Counted from the first letter of the stretch, positions 25,975 through 35,352 are shown. The stretch: 64,000 bases of DNA from Alteriqipengyuania flavescens (GCF_030406725.1 NZ_CP129107.1:744001-808000), one strand, 5' to 3'. The notes: generated from the letters alone by a model not told the origin. Numbers and translations are program-made.

Positions 25975-28080
25975 GTGGGCAAGACTGCGAAGAACGGAGC
26001 GGAGCGCAAGGCGGCAAGGCCGTCGGTTGCCACGCACCCTGCATTTCCGGCGATCGTTGCACTGTGGTTCGCCGCCCTGCTCGGCATCGGGTTCCTCGTG
26101 CTTCCCGCGGCGTTGCTCGAAGGCGTGATCGCCGCGACCGGACTGCCGGCCATCGTGCCCGCAGCTGCGCCGCCGCTGGGGCTGACGGCCCGCATGCTGC
26201 TGGGCGGGACCGCTGCGCTGGTCGGCGCGATCCTCGGCTTCCTGCTGGCCCGCAAGGTCGCCGGCATGCAGTCCGCGCCGAAAGCGCCCAAGGTCCGCCG
26301 CGTGGCAGAGACCCGCGGCCTCGCCGTGCCGCGGCCGCTCAATGTCGACGAGATTGAGGCCGACCGCATCGAATCGCCCGCGCCGGCAGACGATGAGCCC
26401 GCCGAACGCACCGATCCCAGGGAATTCGGCCGCGCGACCCTGCCCGGTCGCCGCCGGGCCCTCGCGGTAACGGACGAGAGCAGCACACCGAGCGAATTCC
26501 TCTATACCGTACCCGTTCCGGGCGGCGAATTCGGCGAGGATGCGACCGGTCCTGCCGGACCGCAGGACATCGTCGAGGCCATGGTGTCTTCCGATCCGGA
26601 ACCCGCCGCGCCAATGGCAATGGCCGACCCGGTCGGCGCCTTCGCCCGCCCCCAGCCGGCACCCGCTCTTCCCGTCGGCATGAGCGCGGCGGCGGACGAG
26701 CCTTTCGAACTCGATGTGCACGAGGACGATTACGAGGACGATGCGCTGGAACTCGGGGCCTTCGCGCCCCCGCAGGAATTCGAAAGCGAGCCCCAGGCCA
26801 TGAGCGAACCCATGCCCGAACCCACGCCCGAACCCACTCACGACGAGGACCCCATGGCCCCCTTCCGTAACGAGGCACCGGCCGCAGCTGCGCCGGCCGA
26901 GCCGATCCAGGACTTCGCGGTCATGTCGGCGCAGGAAGAACCCGCCGAGGAAGCCGAGGAAGACACGCGGCAGATATTCGGCGCAGCGGACAGCGAGCCG
27001 CCGTCCGATTTCGCAGCGCCGGCATCCGCGCCATTCGCACCGCCCGCAGAAGCGGCTAGCGCCGCTTTCGCGGAGCCGCCGATGCAGGACTTTGCCGCGC
27101 CGACCCCCTCGGTGCTCGCCGATCCGCTGTCCGCAGTGATCGAGCAGGGTGACGAAGACGACGAGGACAGCGCCGAAGACGCGCCCCTCGCCTTTGCCGC
27201 CCCTTCGCTCGCCGCACAGCGCGAAGCCGCTGCGGCAGAAGCCCGTGCACGCGAGGAAGCCGAACGCCTCGCCCGTGAAGAACGCGAGGCCGAGAAGGCC
27301 TCGCGCGCAGCGGAAGCGCAGGCCGCAGCCGAGGAACGGCTGGAAGAAACCCGCGAGACCCTGGCCGACGCGCCGCTGGGCGATCTCGTCGAGCGCCTCG
27401 GCGCTGCCCTGCGCGATCGGCCCTCGCCGCGCGCCGAGGTGGCAAAGGAAGAGCCTGTCATTGCCGCGCCGGCGCCGGACAGCATGGCTGCCGAAAGCCA
27501 CCAAGACGAGGAAGAGGGCGACATCGACCTCTCCGCACTCGATTTCTCGCTGCCGCTCCACGCCGTGGAAGCCGCGCATCTTTCGCCGCGTCTCGACTTC
27601 AGGGCCGACGAGCCGCAGCATGCCGCAGCAAGGGCGAGCGAGCGACCACAAGCAGCCGTCACCAAAATGCCCGCCGCCATGATCCCGGTGAACTTCGGCC
27701 ACGCGTTCGACGCCGAGGATTTCGACGAGGAATACGCCGAGGACGAGGAAGACGGCGGCTACAGCTCGCTGCTGGCGATGCGCAATCCGTTCGCGGACGC
27801 CAAGGCCGAGCCGATCCGTATCGACCTGCCGGAAGAAGATGAAGACGATCAGCCGATGGTCGTTTTCCCGGGACAGAGCGATTTCGCCGCACGCCCGGCT
27901 CCTGTCGTGGAAGAAATGTTCGAACCGCAGGACGAGACGCCCGACAACACGGTGCCCTTCGCCCGCCAGCCCACCGAAACGGCGCAGCCGGCACGCCCGA
28001 AAATGGATTTCGAGGAAAGCGAACGCGCCCTGCGTGAAGCCCTCGCCAACCTGCAACGCAACCAGGGCGGCCGCGGCTGA
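25975..28080 (+). CDS. large acidic Ala/Glu-rich membrane-anchored protein, unknown
   Basis: A GTG start at 25975 behind GAAAGG gives 701 residues. Two hydrophobic helices near the N-terminus (about 25-46 and 72-92) are followed by about 600 residues of low-complexity sequence dominated by Ala, Glu, Asp and Pro. This includes a run of PEP/PTPEPT-like repeats and an Ala/Glu/Arg coiled-coil-like segment (roughly 405-450). Nothing resembles a catalytic domain. It may be a cytosolic-facing disordered scaffold. It sits where lptC/lptA would be expected upstream of lptB, but has no similarity to either. Confidence 0.75.
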   Translation: MGKTAKNGAERKAARPSVATHPAFPAIVALWFAALLGIGFLVLPAALLEGVIAATGLPAIVPAAAPPLGLTARMLLGGTAALVGAILGFLLARKVAGMQSAPKAPKVRRVAETRGLAVPRPLNVDEIEADRIESPAPADDEPAERTDPREFGRATLPGRRRALAVTDESSTPSEFLYTVPVPGGEFGEDATGPAGPQDIVEAMVSSDPEPAAPMAMADPVGAFARPQPAPALPVGMSAAADEPFELDVHEDDYEDDALELGAFAPPQEFESEPQAMSEPMPEPTPEPTHDEDPMAPFRNEAPAAAAPAEPIQDFAVMSAQEEPAEEAEEDTRQIFGAADSEPPSDFAAPASAPFAPPAEAASAAFAEPPMQDFAAPTPSVLADPLSAVIEQGDEDDEDSAEDAPLAFAAPSLAAQREAAAAEARAREEAERLAREEREAEKASRAAEAQAAAEERLEETRETLADAPLGDLVERLGAALRDRPSPRAEVAKEEPVIAAPAPDSMAAESHQDEEEGDIDLSALDFSLPLHAVEAAHLSPRLDFRADEPQHAAARASERPQAAVTKMPAAMIPVNFGHAFDAEDFDEEYAEDEEDGGYSSLLAMRNPFADAKAEPIRIDLPEEDEDDQPMVVFPGQSDFAARPAPVVEEMFEPQDETPDNTVPFARQPTETAQPARPKMDFEESERALREALANLQRNQGGRG

Positions 28081-28180
28081 TCCGCCATTCGGGCCGCTGC
28101 CAACGACGGTTAAGCACGTTTCGGGCCAATCCGCGCCGGCAAGGCTTTTCAGCGCCGCCGAGCGTGCTAAGGCGCTTCGC

Positions 28181-28987
28181 ATGAGTGCTCTCGACGACGC
28201 CCCGCCCGCCGATGCCAGCCCGGCCATGGCCGACATCCCGGCCAGCGCCGCCCCGCCCATTCCGCAGGGCGGGCTGGAAGTCGTCTCCATCGCCAAGAGC
28301 TACGACAAGAAGCAGGTCCTCACCGATATCTCCCTTACCGTGGGCAAGGGCGAGGTGCTCGGCCTGCTCGGCCCCAACGGCGCGGGCAAGACGACCTGTT
28401 TCTATTCGATCATGGGCCTGGTGCGCCCCGATGCCGGCCGCATCCTGATGGACGGCGTCGATGTGACGAAGCTGCCGATGTATCGCCGCGCGATCCTGGG
28501 CCTCGGCTACCTGCCGCAGGAAACCAGCATCTTTCGTGGCATGACGGTGGAACAGAACATCGCCAGCGTCCTCGAAATGGTCGAACCCGACCGCGAATTC
28601 CGCGAGAAGGAGCTGGAGCGTCTGCTCGACGAATTTGGCCTGACACGCCTGCGCGACAGCGCCGCGATGGCACTTTCGGGCGGCGAGCGGCGGCGCTGCG
28701 AAATCGCCCGGGCGCTGGCGGCCAAGCCTTCTATCATGTTGCTGGACGAACCTTTCGCCGGGATCGACCCGCTGTCCATCAGCGACATCCGCGATCTCGT
28801 GGTCGACCTCAAGACGCGCGGGATCGGCGTGCTGATCACCGACCACAACGTGCGAGAAACGCTGGAAATCGTCGACCGCGCCTGCATCATTTATGGTGGC
28901 GAAGTGCTGTTCGCGGGCACGCCGCACGAGCTTGTCGCCGACGAGAACGTGCGCCGCCTTTACCTCGGCGAAGAGTTCACGCTGTGA
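28181..28987 (+). CDS. lptB: LPS export ABC transporter ATPase LptB
   Basis: ATPase of the LptB2FGC complex that extracts lipopolysaccharide from the inner membrane. The 268-residue protein has Walker A GPNGAGKTT (64-72), Q-loop GYLPQETSIFRGMTVEQNI, signature LSGGERRRCEIARAL, Walker B IMLLDEPFAGIDP and the switch histidine TDHNVRETL. The N-terminal extension of about 30 Ala/Pro-rich residues is longer than in enteric LptB. The downstream neighbour is rpoN, 22 bases away, the widespread proteobacterial arrangement. Confidence 0.96.
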   Translation: MSALDDAPPADASPAMADIPASAAPPIPQGGLEVVSIAKSYDKKQVLTDISLTVGKGEVLGLLGPNGAGKTTCFYSIMGLVRPDAGRILMDGVDVTKLPMYRRAILGLGYLPQETSIFRGMTVEQNIASVLEMVEPDREFREKELERLLDEFGLTRLRDSAAMALSGGERRRCEIARALAAKPSIMLLDEPFAGIDPLSISDIRDLVVDLKTRGIGVLITDHNVRETLEIVDRACIIYGGEVLFAGTPHELVADENVRRLYLGEEFTL

Positions 28988-29009
28988 GCCTGCCAACGGG
29001 GCGCTGATC

Positions 29010-30449
29010 ATGGCACTGGGCCCACGGCTCGACCTGCGCCAGTCGCAATCGCTGGTGATGACGCCGCAGCTGCAGCAGGCGATCAAGCTGCTGGCGCTGT
29101 CGAACCTCGAGATCGAGACTTTCATTTCCGACGCGCTGGAAAGCAATCCGCTGCTCGAAGCAGGCGAGGTCCGGCGTGAAGATGGGGTCGACGACGTGCC
29201 CCCGGCAGAGGAAACCGCCGCCGACAATTCGATGGAGGGCGACAGCGCGCTCGACATCGATCCCGACAGTCTCGACCGGGACCGCGATACGGGCGACTTC
29301 GGCGCAGCGAGCGCATCCTATGGCGAGGAAGGCCCCGACATCGCCGAACAGGGCGACGGCGGGCCGACGCTGGCCGAACACTTGCACGCGCAAGTGGGCG
29401 CGGCATCGCCCGATGCGCGCACCGCCTTCATCGCCGTGCACATGATCGGGCTGCTCGACGAAGCGGGCTATCTTGCCACCCCGCTGCGGCACATCGCCGG
29501 CGAACTGGGCGCGCAGGAGCAAGAGGTGGAAGCGGCGCTGGAGGTGCTGCAATCGCTCGATCCCACGGGTGTCGGCGCGCGCAGCCTAGCCGAATGCCTC
29601 GCCCTGCAAGCGAAGGAGGCCGATCGCTTCGACCCGTGCATGGAGGCGCTGCTCGAAAACCTCGACCTGATCGCCCGGGGCGATATCGCCAGGCTAAAGC
29701 GGTTCTGCGGCGTCGACGACGAGGATTTCGCCGACATGATCGCCGAAATCCGCGGATACGACCCGAAGCCGGGCCTGAAGTTCGGCGACAACACCGCAGG
29801 CGCGGTGGTGCCCGACGTGTTGATTTCCGCGCAGGATGCCGGCCAAGGTACTAATTGGCGTATTCGCCTGAACGCCGCGACGCTCCCCCGGCTGGTGGTC
29901 AACCGGGACTATTACCTCGACCTGAAAAACGGCGCGAGCGACAAGAAAAGCCGCGCCTGGCTGGGCGAGAAGCTGGCCGACGCAAACTGGCTCATCAAGG
30001 CGCTCGACCAGCGGCAGAAGACCATCCTGAAAGTGAGCGAGGCGATCGTGAAGCTGCAGGAAGGCTTTTTTCGCAAAGGCGTGTCCCAGCTGCGCCCCCT
30101 CACCTTGCGCGAAGTGGCCGAGGCGATCGACATGCACGAAAGCACGGTCAGCCGCGTGACCAGCAACAAGTACCTGCATTGCGACCGCGGCACGTTCGAA
30201 CTGAAGTATTTTTTCAGCAGCGGCGTCTCCAGCTCGGATGGCGAAGGCGCCAGTGCGGAAGCGGTGAAGGCGCGCATCCAGGCACTGACCGATGCGGAAG
30301 ATCCGAAGAAGATCCTGTCGGACGACAAGCTGGTCGAGCTTTTAAAGGCCGAAGGCTTCGACATCGCCCGTCGCACGGTGGCCAAGTATCGCGAGGCGGC
30401 CGGCATCGGCAGCAGCGTGCAACGCCGGCGCGCCAAGAAGCTGGGTTAA
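29010..30449 (+). CDS. rpoN: RNA polymerase sigma-54 factor RpoN
   Basis: Directs transcription from -24/-12 promoters with enhancer-binding activators. The 479-residue protein shows the glutamine-rich region I (LRQSQSLVMTPQLQQAIKLL), an acidic linker, the core-binding region, the helix-turn-helix LTLREVAEAIDMHESTVSRV and the RpoN box RRTVAKYREA near the C-terminus. Sphingomonads often lack most sigma-54 activators, and none is in the window. The usual downstream hpf/ptsN pair is missing and ctrA follows instead. Confidence 0.96.
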   Translation: MALGPRLDLRQSQSLVMTPQLQQAIKLLALSNLEIETFISDALESNPLLEAGEVRREDGVDDVPPAEETAADNSMEGDSALDIDPDSLDRDRDTGDFGAASASYGEEGPDIAEQGDGGPTLAEHLHAQVGAASPDARTAFIAVHMIGLLDEAGYLATPLRHIAGELGAQEQEVEAALEVLQSLDPTGVGARSLAECLALQAKEADRFDPCMEALLENLDLIARGDIARLKRFCGVDDEDFADMIAEIRGYDPKPGLKFGDNTAGAVVPDVLISAQDAGQGTNWRIRLNAATLPRLVVNRDYYLDLKNGASDKKSRAWLGEKLADANWLIKALDQRQKTILKVSEAIVKLQEGFFRKGVSQLRPLTLREVAEAIDMHESTVSRVTSNKYLHCDRGTFELKYFFSSGVSSSDGEGASAEAVKARIQALTDAEDPKKILSDDKLVELLKAEGFDIARRTVAKYREAAGIGSSVQRRRAKKLG

Positions 30450-30470
30450 GGAAGCACGTCGCTACCCCTA

Positions 30471-30488
30471 GCGGCGCAAAGGCGCCGC
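30471..30488 (+). terminator. perfect hairpin after rpoN, no T-run
   Basis: GCGGCGC-AAAG-GCGCCGC is a perfect 7-bp stem with a four-base loop, 22 bases past the rpoN stop. It lacks a following T-tract and overlaps the start of the 83-bp dispersed repeat, so it may be part of that element and not a dedicated terminator. Confidence 0.35.
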
Positions 30489-30563
30489 CAAAGGCCAAGC
30501 GGCCGCCCGCAGGCGCCCCGCAGCCGGAACGAAGTCCCGGCGGAGGAAGCAGCGCCGAGGAAA
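30481..30563 (+). repeat. 83-bp dispersed intergenic repeat, copy A
   Basis: About 71 of 83 bases match, by hand alignment, the reverse complement of 63342-63424. The best-conserved core is GGAACGAAGTCCC with CGCAGGC-CCCCGCAG before it and GCCGAGGAAA after it. It fills much of the rpoN-ctrA spacer. Two copies 33 kb apart with no coding frame in common suggest a non-autonomous intergenic element. Confidence 0.75.
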
Positions 30564-30588
30564 TCCGAAACACGGGTGTGACCCGAAA

Positions 30589-30659
30589 GACTCAGCGTAA
30601 AAGCTCAGCCTCCGGTTACCCGTTGTTAACCTTTTTCTTTCACACCTTGTGTGGTTAAC
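30589..30659 (+). promoter_or_regulatory. ctrA promoter region: GANTC site and GTTAAC half-sites
   Basis: A CcrM-type methylation site GACTC lies at 30589-30593. Two GTTAAC elements lie at 30625-30630 and 30654-30659, within an AT-rich tract ahead of ctrA. In Caulobacter, ctrA is driven by a GANTC-containing promoter sensed through GcrA/CcrM and by an autoregulated promoter with TTAA half-sites. The layout here agrees with that, although no perfect TTAA-N7-TTAA is present. Confidence 0.5.
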
Positions 30660-30724
30660 AAGCGGCAAGACTGTTTGCCATGGGGTTACCGGCACGGTTG
30701 CCGGGGAGAATTAGGGGACCGGAT

Positions 30725-31420
30725 ATGAGGGTGCTGCTGATCGAGGACGAGCCGACGACCGCGAAAGCGATCGAGCTCATGCTCACGACGGAAGGCTTCA
30801 ATGTCTATACCACCGATCTTGGCGAGGAAGGCCTCGATCTGGGCAAGCTGTATGATTACGATATCATCCTGCTCGACCTGAACCTGCCCGACATGCACGG
30901 CTATGACGTGCTGAAGAAACTGCGCGTCGCCAAGGTGCAGACGCCGGTCCTGATCCTGTCGGGCGTTTCCGAAATGGAGTCCAAGATCCGCAGTTTCGGC
31001 TTCGGTGCCGACGATTACGTGACCAAGCCCTTTCACCGCGAAGAACTGGTCGCTCGCATCCACGCCGTGGTGCGCCGTTCGAAGGGCCACAGCCAGTCGG
31101 TCATCCGCACCGGCAAGCTGGCCGTGAACCTCGATGCGAAAACCGTCGAAGTCGATGGCGCCCGCGTTCACCTGACCGGCAAGGAATATGCGATGCTGGA
31201 GCTGCTTTCGCTCCGCAAGGGCACCACGCTCACCAAGGAAATGTTCCTCAACCACCTGTACGGCGGCATGGACGAACCCGAACTGAAGATCATCGACGTT
31301 TTCATCTGCAAGCTGCGCAAGAAATTGAGCCACGCATGCGGCGGCGACAATTACATCGAGACCGTATGGGGTCGCGGCTACGTGCTGCGCGACCCGGACG
31401 AGCAGGCCGAAGCTGCCTGA
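30725..31420 (+). CDS. ctrA: cell cycle response regulator CtrA
   Basis: OmpR-type master regulator of the alphaproteobacterial cell cycle and motility. The 231-residue protein has the receiver acidic pair Glu8/Asp9, the phospho-acceptor Asp51 in [13 protein letters not shown] and Lys in [10 protein letters not shown] winged-helix DNA-binding domain follows ([32 protein letters not shown] ... [13 protein letters not shown]). The C-terminus ends in Ala-Ala, as expected for ClpXP-degraded CtrA. It is monocistronic, ending at a strong terminator. Confidence 0.97.
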   Translation: MRVLLIEDEPTTAKAIELMLTTEGFNVYTTDLGEEGLDLGKLYDYDIILLDLNLPDMHGYDVLKKLRVAKVQTPVLILSGVSEMESKIRSFGFGADDYVTKPFHREELVARIHAVVRRSKGHSQSVIRTGKLAVNLDAKTVEVDGARVHLTGKEYAMLELLSLRKGTTLTKEMFLNHLYGGMDEPELKIIDVFICKLRKKLSHACGGDNYIETVWGRGYVLRDPDEQAEAA

Positions 31421-31461
31421 CACGAATCTTACCGCCATTCTCCTGGACGGGAACAGCGAGG

Positions 31462-31491
31462 ACGCCCTGGAGCCATGCTCCGGGGCGTTTT
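31462..31491 (+). terminator. rho-independent terminator of ctrA
   Basis: ACGCCCTGGAGC pairs with GCTCCGGGGCGT (12 pairs, one G-U) around the loop CAT and is followed by TTTTC. It lies 41 bases downstream of the ctrA stop. Confidence 0.8.
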
Positions 31492-31538
31492 CGCATGCGC
31501 GGCTTGAGCGTGGTGTCCAGCGCGCTAAAGGGGCTGCC

Positions 31539-32240
31539 ATGAGCGCGCACAAGGAAGGCGATCCGACGACCATCGGCAGGCTGTACGGCCGCAGTCAGGG
31601 CAAGCCGCTGCGCAAGGCCCAGCAGGACCTCGTCGACCGGCTGCTCCCGCAGATCGCGGTGCCGGACGAAGGCGAGATTACCGCGCGCCGCCTGTTCGGG
31701 GAGGATTGCCCGCTCCATTTCGAAATCGGTTTTGGCGCGGGCGAGCACTTGGCCTATCGCGCAGACATGCTCCCCAATCACGGCTTCATCGGGGCCGAGC
31801 CCTTCCTCAACGGGGTGGCAGGCGCACTCGGCCATGTCCGCGACATGGGCCTCGCCAACGTCCGGCTGCAGCACGGCGACGCGCTGGAAGTGCTGGAGCG
31901 TATCCCCGACGGATCGCTCAGTTTCGTCTACCTCCTCCATCCTGATCCCTGGCCCAAGGCGCGCCATGCCAAGCGCCGGATGATGAACGACGGGCCGGTG
32001 CGGATGATCGCCGACAAGCTGAAGCCCGGCGGCGAATTCCGCTTCGGCACCGATCACGACATCTACCTGCGCCACGCGCTGATGGTGATGCAGCGCTTCA
32101 CCGGCGAATTCGAATGGCTGGCAGAGGACCGCGCGAGCTGGGAAAACCGGCCCGGCGGCTGGTGCGAAACGCGCTACGAACACAAGGCGCGCACCGTGTT
32201 CGGACACGAGGTCTGGTACTTCCGCTACCGCCGCCGCTGA
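31539..32240 (+). CDS. trmB: tRNA (guanine-N7-)-methyltransferase TrmB
   Basis: Methylates G46 in the variable loop of tRNAs using S-adenosylmethionine. The 233-residue enzyme has the SAM-binding motif FEIGFGAGEHL, the acidic GAEPFLNG, and the TrmB signature FVYLLHPDPWPKARHAKRR. The C-terminal RYEHKARTVFGHEVWYFRY completes the substrate site. It lies just after the ctrA terminator with no operon partner clearly linked. Confidence 0.95.
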   Translation: MSAHKEGDPTTIGRLYGRSQGKPLRKAQQDLVDRLLPQIAVPDEGEITARRLFGEDCPLHFEIGFGAGEHLAYRADMLPNHGFIGAEPFLNGVAGALGHVRDMGLANVRLQHGDALEVLERIPDGSLSFVYLLHPDPWPKARHAKRRMMNDGPVRMIADKLKPGGEFRFGTDHDIYLRHALMVMQRFTGEFEWLAEDRASWENRPGGWCETRYEHKARTVFGHEVWYFRYRRR

Positions 32241-32306
32241 CCGTCTCGGAACATCGGCGCCATCCAGCCGCTGTTGTGCCGCATCCTCAAGCAGCGGAAG
32301 ACTTTC

Positions 32307-32978
32307 ATGGCAGACAAATCGGTATTCATCCTCGGCGCCTCGCGCGGGATCGGGCTCGGCCTCGTGCGCGAATTCATGAAGCGCGGCTGGCACGTCACCG
32401 CGAGCGAGCGCGACCGCAGTGACGAACTGCACGCGCTGGAGGGGGATGGCCTGCGCATCGTGACGGCGGACGTGACGGATACGGGGACATACGCCGACCT
32501 CGGCTTCGACGACGCTAGCCTCGATGCCATCGTCATCAACGCCGGTATTACCGGGGCGCAGCACCAGTCCGCCGAGCAGGCGACCCGTGACGAGGTGGCC
32601 GATGTGATGATGACCAACGCCTTCGGTCCGGCCGCCGCCGCCAAGGCGCTGCTGCCGGCGCTGAAGGATGGAGGCACGCTGGCGGTGATGTCCTCGCTGA
32701 TGGGGTCGATCGCCGAAAGTTCCGGCGGGTACGAGCTTTACCGCACCAGCAAGACCGCGCTCAACATGCTGGCGAAGGGCATTGCCGAGCAGGACGCGGG
32801 ACCGCGCGCTATCGAGGTGCTCGCGCTGCATCCCGGCTGGGTGCAGACCGACATGGGCGGCCACAGCGCCAAGCTGACCGTGGAGGAAAGTGTCAGCGGC
32901 CTTGCCGACGTGGTCGAGCGGGCCGGCGGCGGGGGCTTCCGCTTCGTCGAATACAGCGGGAAGGAATTGCCCTTCTAG
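32307..32978 (+). CDS. SDR family oxidoreductase
   Basis: A 223-residue short-chain dehydrogenase of the small carbonyl-reductase (CsgA-like) type. The glycine loop is GASRGIGLGL and the catalytic Tyr/Lys lie in YELYRTSKTALNM; VINAGITG marks the NNAG-equivalent strand. An upstream ATG at 32274 is possible, but 32307 places the glycine loop at the usual distance and has GCGGAAGA in front. Substrate unknown. Confidence 0.88.
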   Translation: MADKSVFILGASRGIGLGLVREFMKRGWHVTASERDRSDELHALEGDGLRIVTADVTDTGTYADLGFDDASLDAIVINAGITGAQHQSAEQATRDEVADVMMTNAFGPAAAAKALLPALKDGGTLAVMSSLMGSIAESSGGYELYRTSKTALNMLAKGIAEQDAGPRAIEVLALHPGWVQTDMGGHSAKLTVEESVSGLADVVERAGGGGFRFVEYSGKELPF

Positions 32979-32981
32979 CCC

Positions 32982-35243
32982 TCAGCCGACCACCCCGGCG
33001 CTCGCCAACACGGCCAGCGTCAGCAGGTCGGGCGCGATGGCGGTCATCGGCGCGATCTGGACAGGCTTTTCCATGCCGACCAGCATCGGCCCGATCGTGG
33101 CATTGCCGCCCAGCTCGCGCAGGATCTTGGCCGACAAATTGGCCGATTGCAGCCCCGGCATGATCAGGACGTTGGCCGGCGCGGACAGGCGGCTGAACGG
33201 GTAGAGCTCCATCACCTTGTGATTGAGCGCGGCGTCGGGCGCCATCTCGCCTTCATATTCGAAATCCACCCCGTCGCGGTCGAGGATGTGGACCGCCTCG
33301 CGGATATTCTCCAGCCACTTGCCGCTGGGGTTGCCGAAGGTTGAGTAGGACAGGAAGGCGACGCGCGGTTCGTGGCCCAGCCGCCGGGCCACGGCAGCGG
33401 TTTCCCTGGCAATATAGGCCAGTTCCTCGCTCGACGGGCGTTCGTTGATGGTCGTGTCGGCCATGAAGGTCGTGTGGCTCTTGCCGATCATCAGGTGGAT
33501 GCCGAAAGGCAGCGCGTCGGGCTTCGGGTCGAGCACCAGGTTCACCTCGCGCGCGGTTTGCGCAAAAGTGCGGGTGAGGCCGGAAATCAGCCCGTCGCCC
33601 TCGCCCAGCGCGACCAGCAGGGCAGCGAAGACGTTGCGTTCCTGGTTGACCATCCGGCGCACGTCGCGCTCGGTATAGCCGCGCCGCTGCAGCCGCTTGT
33701 AGAGGAAATCGACCATTTGCGGCACGCTCTCGTGCACGCGCGAATTGGCGATCTCGAAACTGTCGATGTCGTCCACCGCCAATTCCTTCAGCTTGGCCTG
33801 CACCTTTTCCGTCCGCCCGACGAGGATGGGCGTGCCGTAACCGAAATCGCGGAACTGGATCGCGGCGCGCAGCACCACGTCTTCCTCCGCTTCCGCAAAC
33901 ACCATACGCTTCGGATTGCCCTTCGCGTTCTCGTAAACCCGGGTGAGGACCGAGGTCGTCGGGTTGAGCCGCGACCGGAGCGCGAGACGGTAAGCGTCGA
34001 AATCCTCGATCGCACTTTGCGCGACGCCTGAATCCATCGCCGCCTTTGCCACCGCGCTGGAGACGACTTCCATCAGCCGCGGATCGAACGGTGCGGGAAT
34101 GATGTAATCGGTGCCGAACTGGTGGTCGATGCCATAGGCCGCGGCGACTTCTTCCGGCACGCGCTGGCGGGCCAGCTCCGCAATCGCCTGCGCCGCCGCG
34201 ATCTTCATCTCCTCGTTGATCGCGGTTGCCCGCACGTCGAGCGCGCCGCGGAAGATGAAGGGGAAGCCCAGGACGTTGTTGACCTGGTTGGGATAGTCGC
34301 TGCGCCCGGTGGCGATGATCGCATCGGGGCGCACACGCTTCGCCTCGTCCGGCATGATTTCGGGCACGGGATTGGCCATCGCGAAGATGATCGGCCGATC
34401 GGCCATCTCTTCGACCCATTCGGGCTTCAGGGCGCCCGCCGCGCTGAGGCCGAGGAAGATGTCCGCGCCCTTCAACGCCTCGTGCAGGTCCTTCGCCCCG
34501 GTCTCCACCGCATGCGCGCTTTTCCACTGGTCCACGTTGTCGCGGCCCGGCGTGATCGGCCCGCTGCGGTCGCATACGATCACGTTTTCGTGCCGGATGC
34601 CCATGGCCTTCAGCAGCGCGGTGCAGGCAAGCGCGGAGGCGCCGGCGCCGTTCACCACCATCTTCACGTCTTCCAGCTTGCGGTCCGTCAAATGGCAGGC
34701 GTTGATCAGGCCCGCCGCCGCGATGATCGCGGTGCCGTGCTGGTCGTCATGCATGATCGGGATGTTCATCCGCTCGCGCAGGGCCTGCTCGATGATGAAG
34801 CATTCAGGCGCGGCGATGTCTTCCAGGTTGATGCCGCCGAAGCTCGGCTCCATCAGCGCTACCGCCTCGATGAACTTGTCCGGGTCTTCGGTGTCGAGCT
34901 CGATATCGATGGAATCCACGTCGGCAAACCGCTTGAACAGCACCGCCTTGCCTTCCATCACCGGCTTGGAAGCCAGCGCGCCCAAATTGCCGAGGCCCAG
35001 GATCGCCGTGCCGTTGGAAATCACCGCCACCAGGTTGGAGCGCGCGGTATAGCGCGCGGCGTTGGCCGGGTCTTCCGCGATCGCTTCCACCGGGGCGGCC
35101 ACGCCGGGCGAATAGGCCAGGCTGAGGTCGCGCTGCGTCGCCATCGGCTTCGATGCCACGATCTCGATCTTACCGGGGCGGATCGTCTCGTGGTAGAACA
35201 GCGCCTCGCGCGTGGTGAACCGGTTGGTATCGTCTTCGGACAA
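32982..35243 (-). CDS. maeB: NADP-dependent malic enzyme with phosphotransacetylase-like C-terminal domain
   Basis: Oxidatively decarboxylates malate to pyruvate, making NADPH. The 753-residue architecture is the proteobacterial MaeB type: a malic enzyme domain (SLAYSPGVAAPV, ILGLGNLGALASKPVMEGKA, MHDDQHGTAI) and a C-terminal phosphotransacetylase-like regulatory domain that no longer needs to be catalytic. The best start is a TTG at 35243, behind GAAAGG, giving SEDDTNRFTTREALFYH; upstream in-frame ATG codons would add a non-homologous tail. It is divergent from mutS. Confidence 0.94.
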   Translation of the reverse strand: MSEDDTNRFTTREALFYHETIRPGKIEIVASKPMATQRDLSLAYSPGVAAPVEAIAEDPANAARYTARSNLVAVISNGTAILGLGNLGALASKPVMEGKAVLFKRFADVDSIDIELDTEDPDKFIEAVALMEPSFGGINLEDIAAPECFIIEQALRERMNIPIMHDDQHGTAIIAAAGLINACHLTDRKLEDVKMVVNGAGASALACTALLKAMGIRHENVIVCDRSGPITPGRDNVDQWKSAHAVETGAKDLHEALKGADIFLGLSAAGALKPEWVEEMADRPIIFAMANPVPEIMPDEAKRVRPDAIIATGRSDYPNQVNNVLGFPFIFRGALDVRATAINEEMKIAAAQAIAELARQRVPEEVAAAYGIDHQFGTDYIIPAPFDPRLMEVVSSAVAKAAMDSGVAQSAIEDFDAYRLALRSRLNPTTSVLTRVYENAKGNPKRMVFAEAEEDVVLRAAIQFRDFGYGTPILVGRTEKVQAKLKELAVDDIDSFEIANSRVHESVPQMVDFLYKRLQRRGYTERDVRRMVNQERNVFAALLVALGEGDGLISGLTRTFAQTAREVNLVLDPKPDALPFGIHLMIGKSHTTFMADTTINERPSSEELAYIARETAAVARRLGHEPRVAFLSYSTFGNPSGKWLENIREAVHILDRDGVDFEYEGEMAPDAALNHKVMELYPFSRLSAPANVLIMPGLQSANLSAKILRELGGNATIGPMLVGMEKPVQIAPMTAIAPDLLTLAVLASAGVVG

Positions 35244-35352
35244 GGGGGCGCCTTTCTTAGTCTGCGCCCTCGCCCTAACAGCGGGGCCGCGCGGGGGAAA
35301 GCCGCAAGGGGCCGCTTCCCGAATCGCCTCGCGCCCCGCTACGCATCCCGCC

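Noticed and set aside
24595-28080. A continuous 1161-codon frame through the glycosyltransferase and the acidic protein
   Set aside because: The first 460 codons are an out-of-frame overlap with the glycosyltransferase. The GTG at 25975 with its own RBS starts the real gene.
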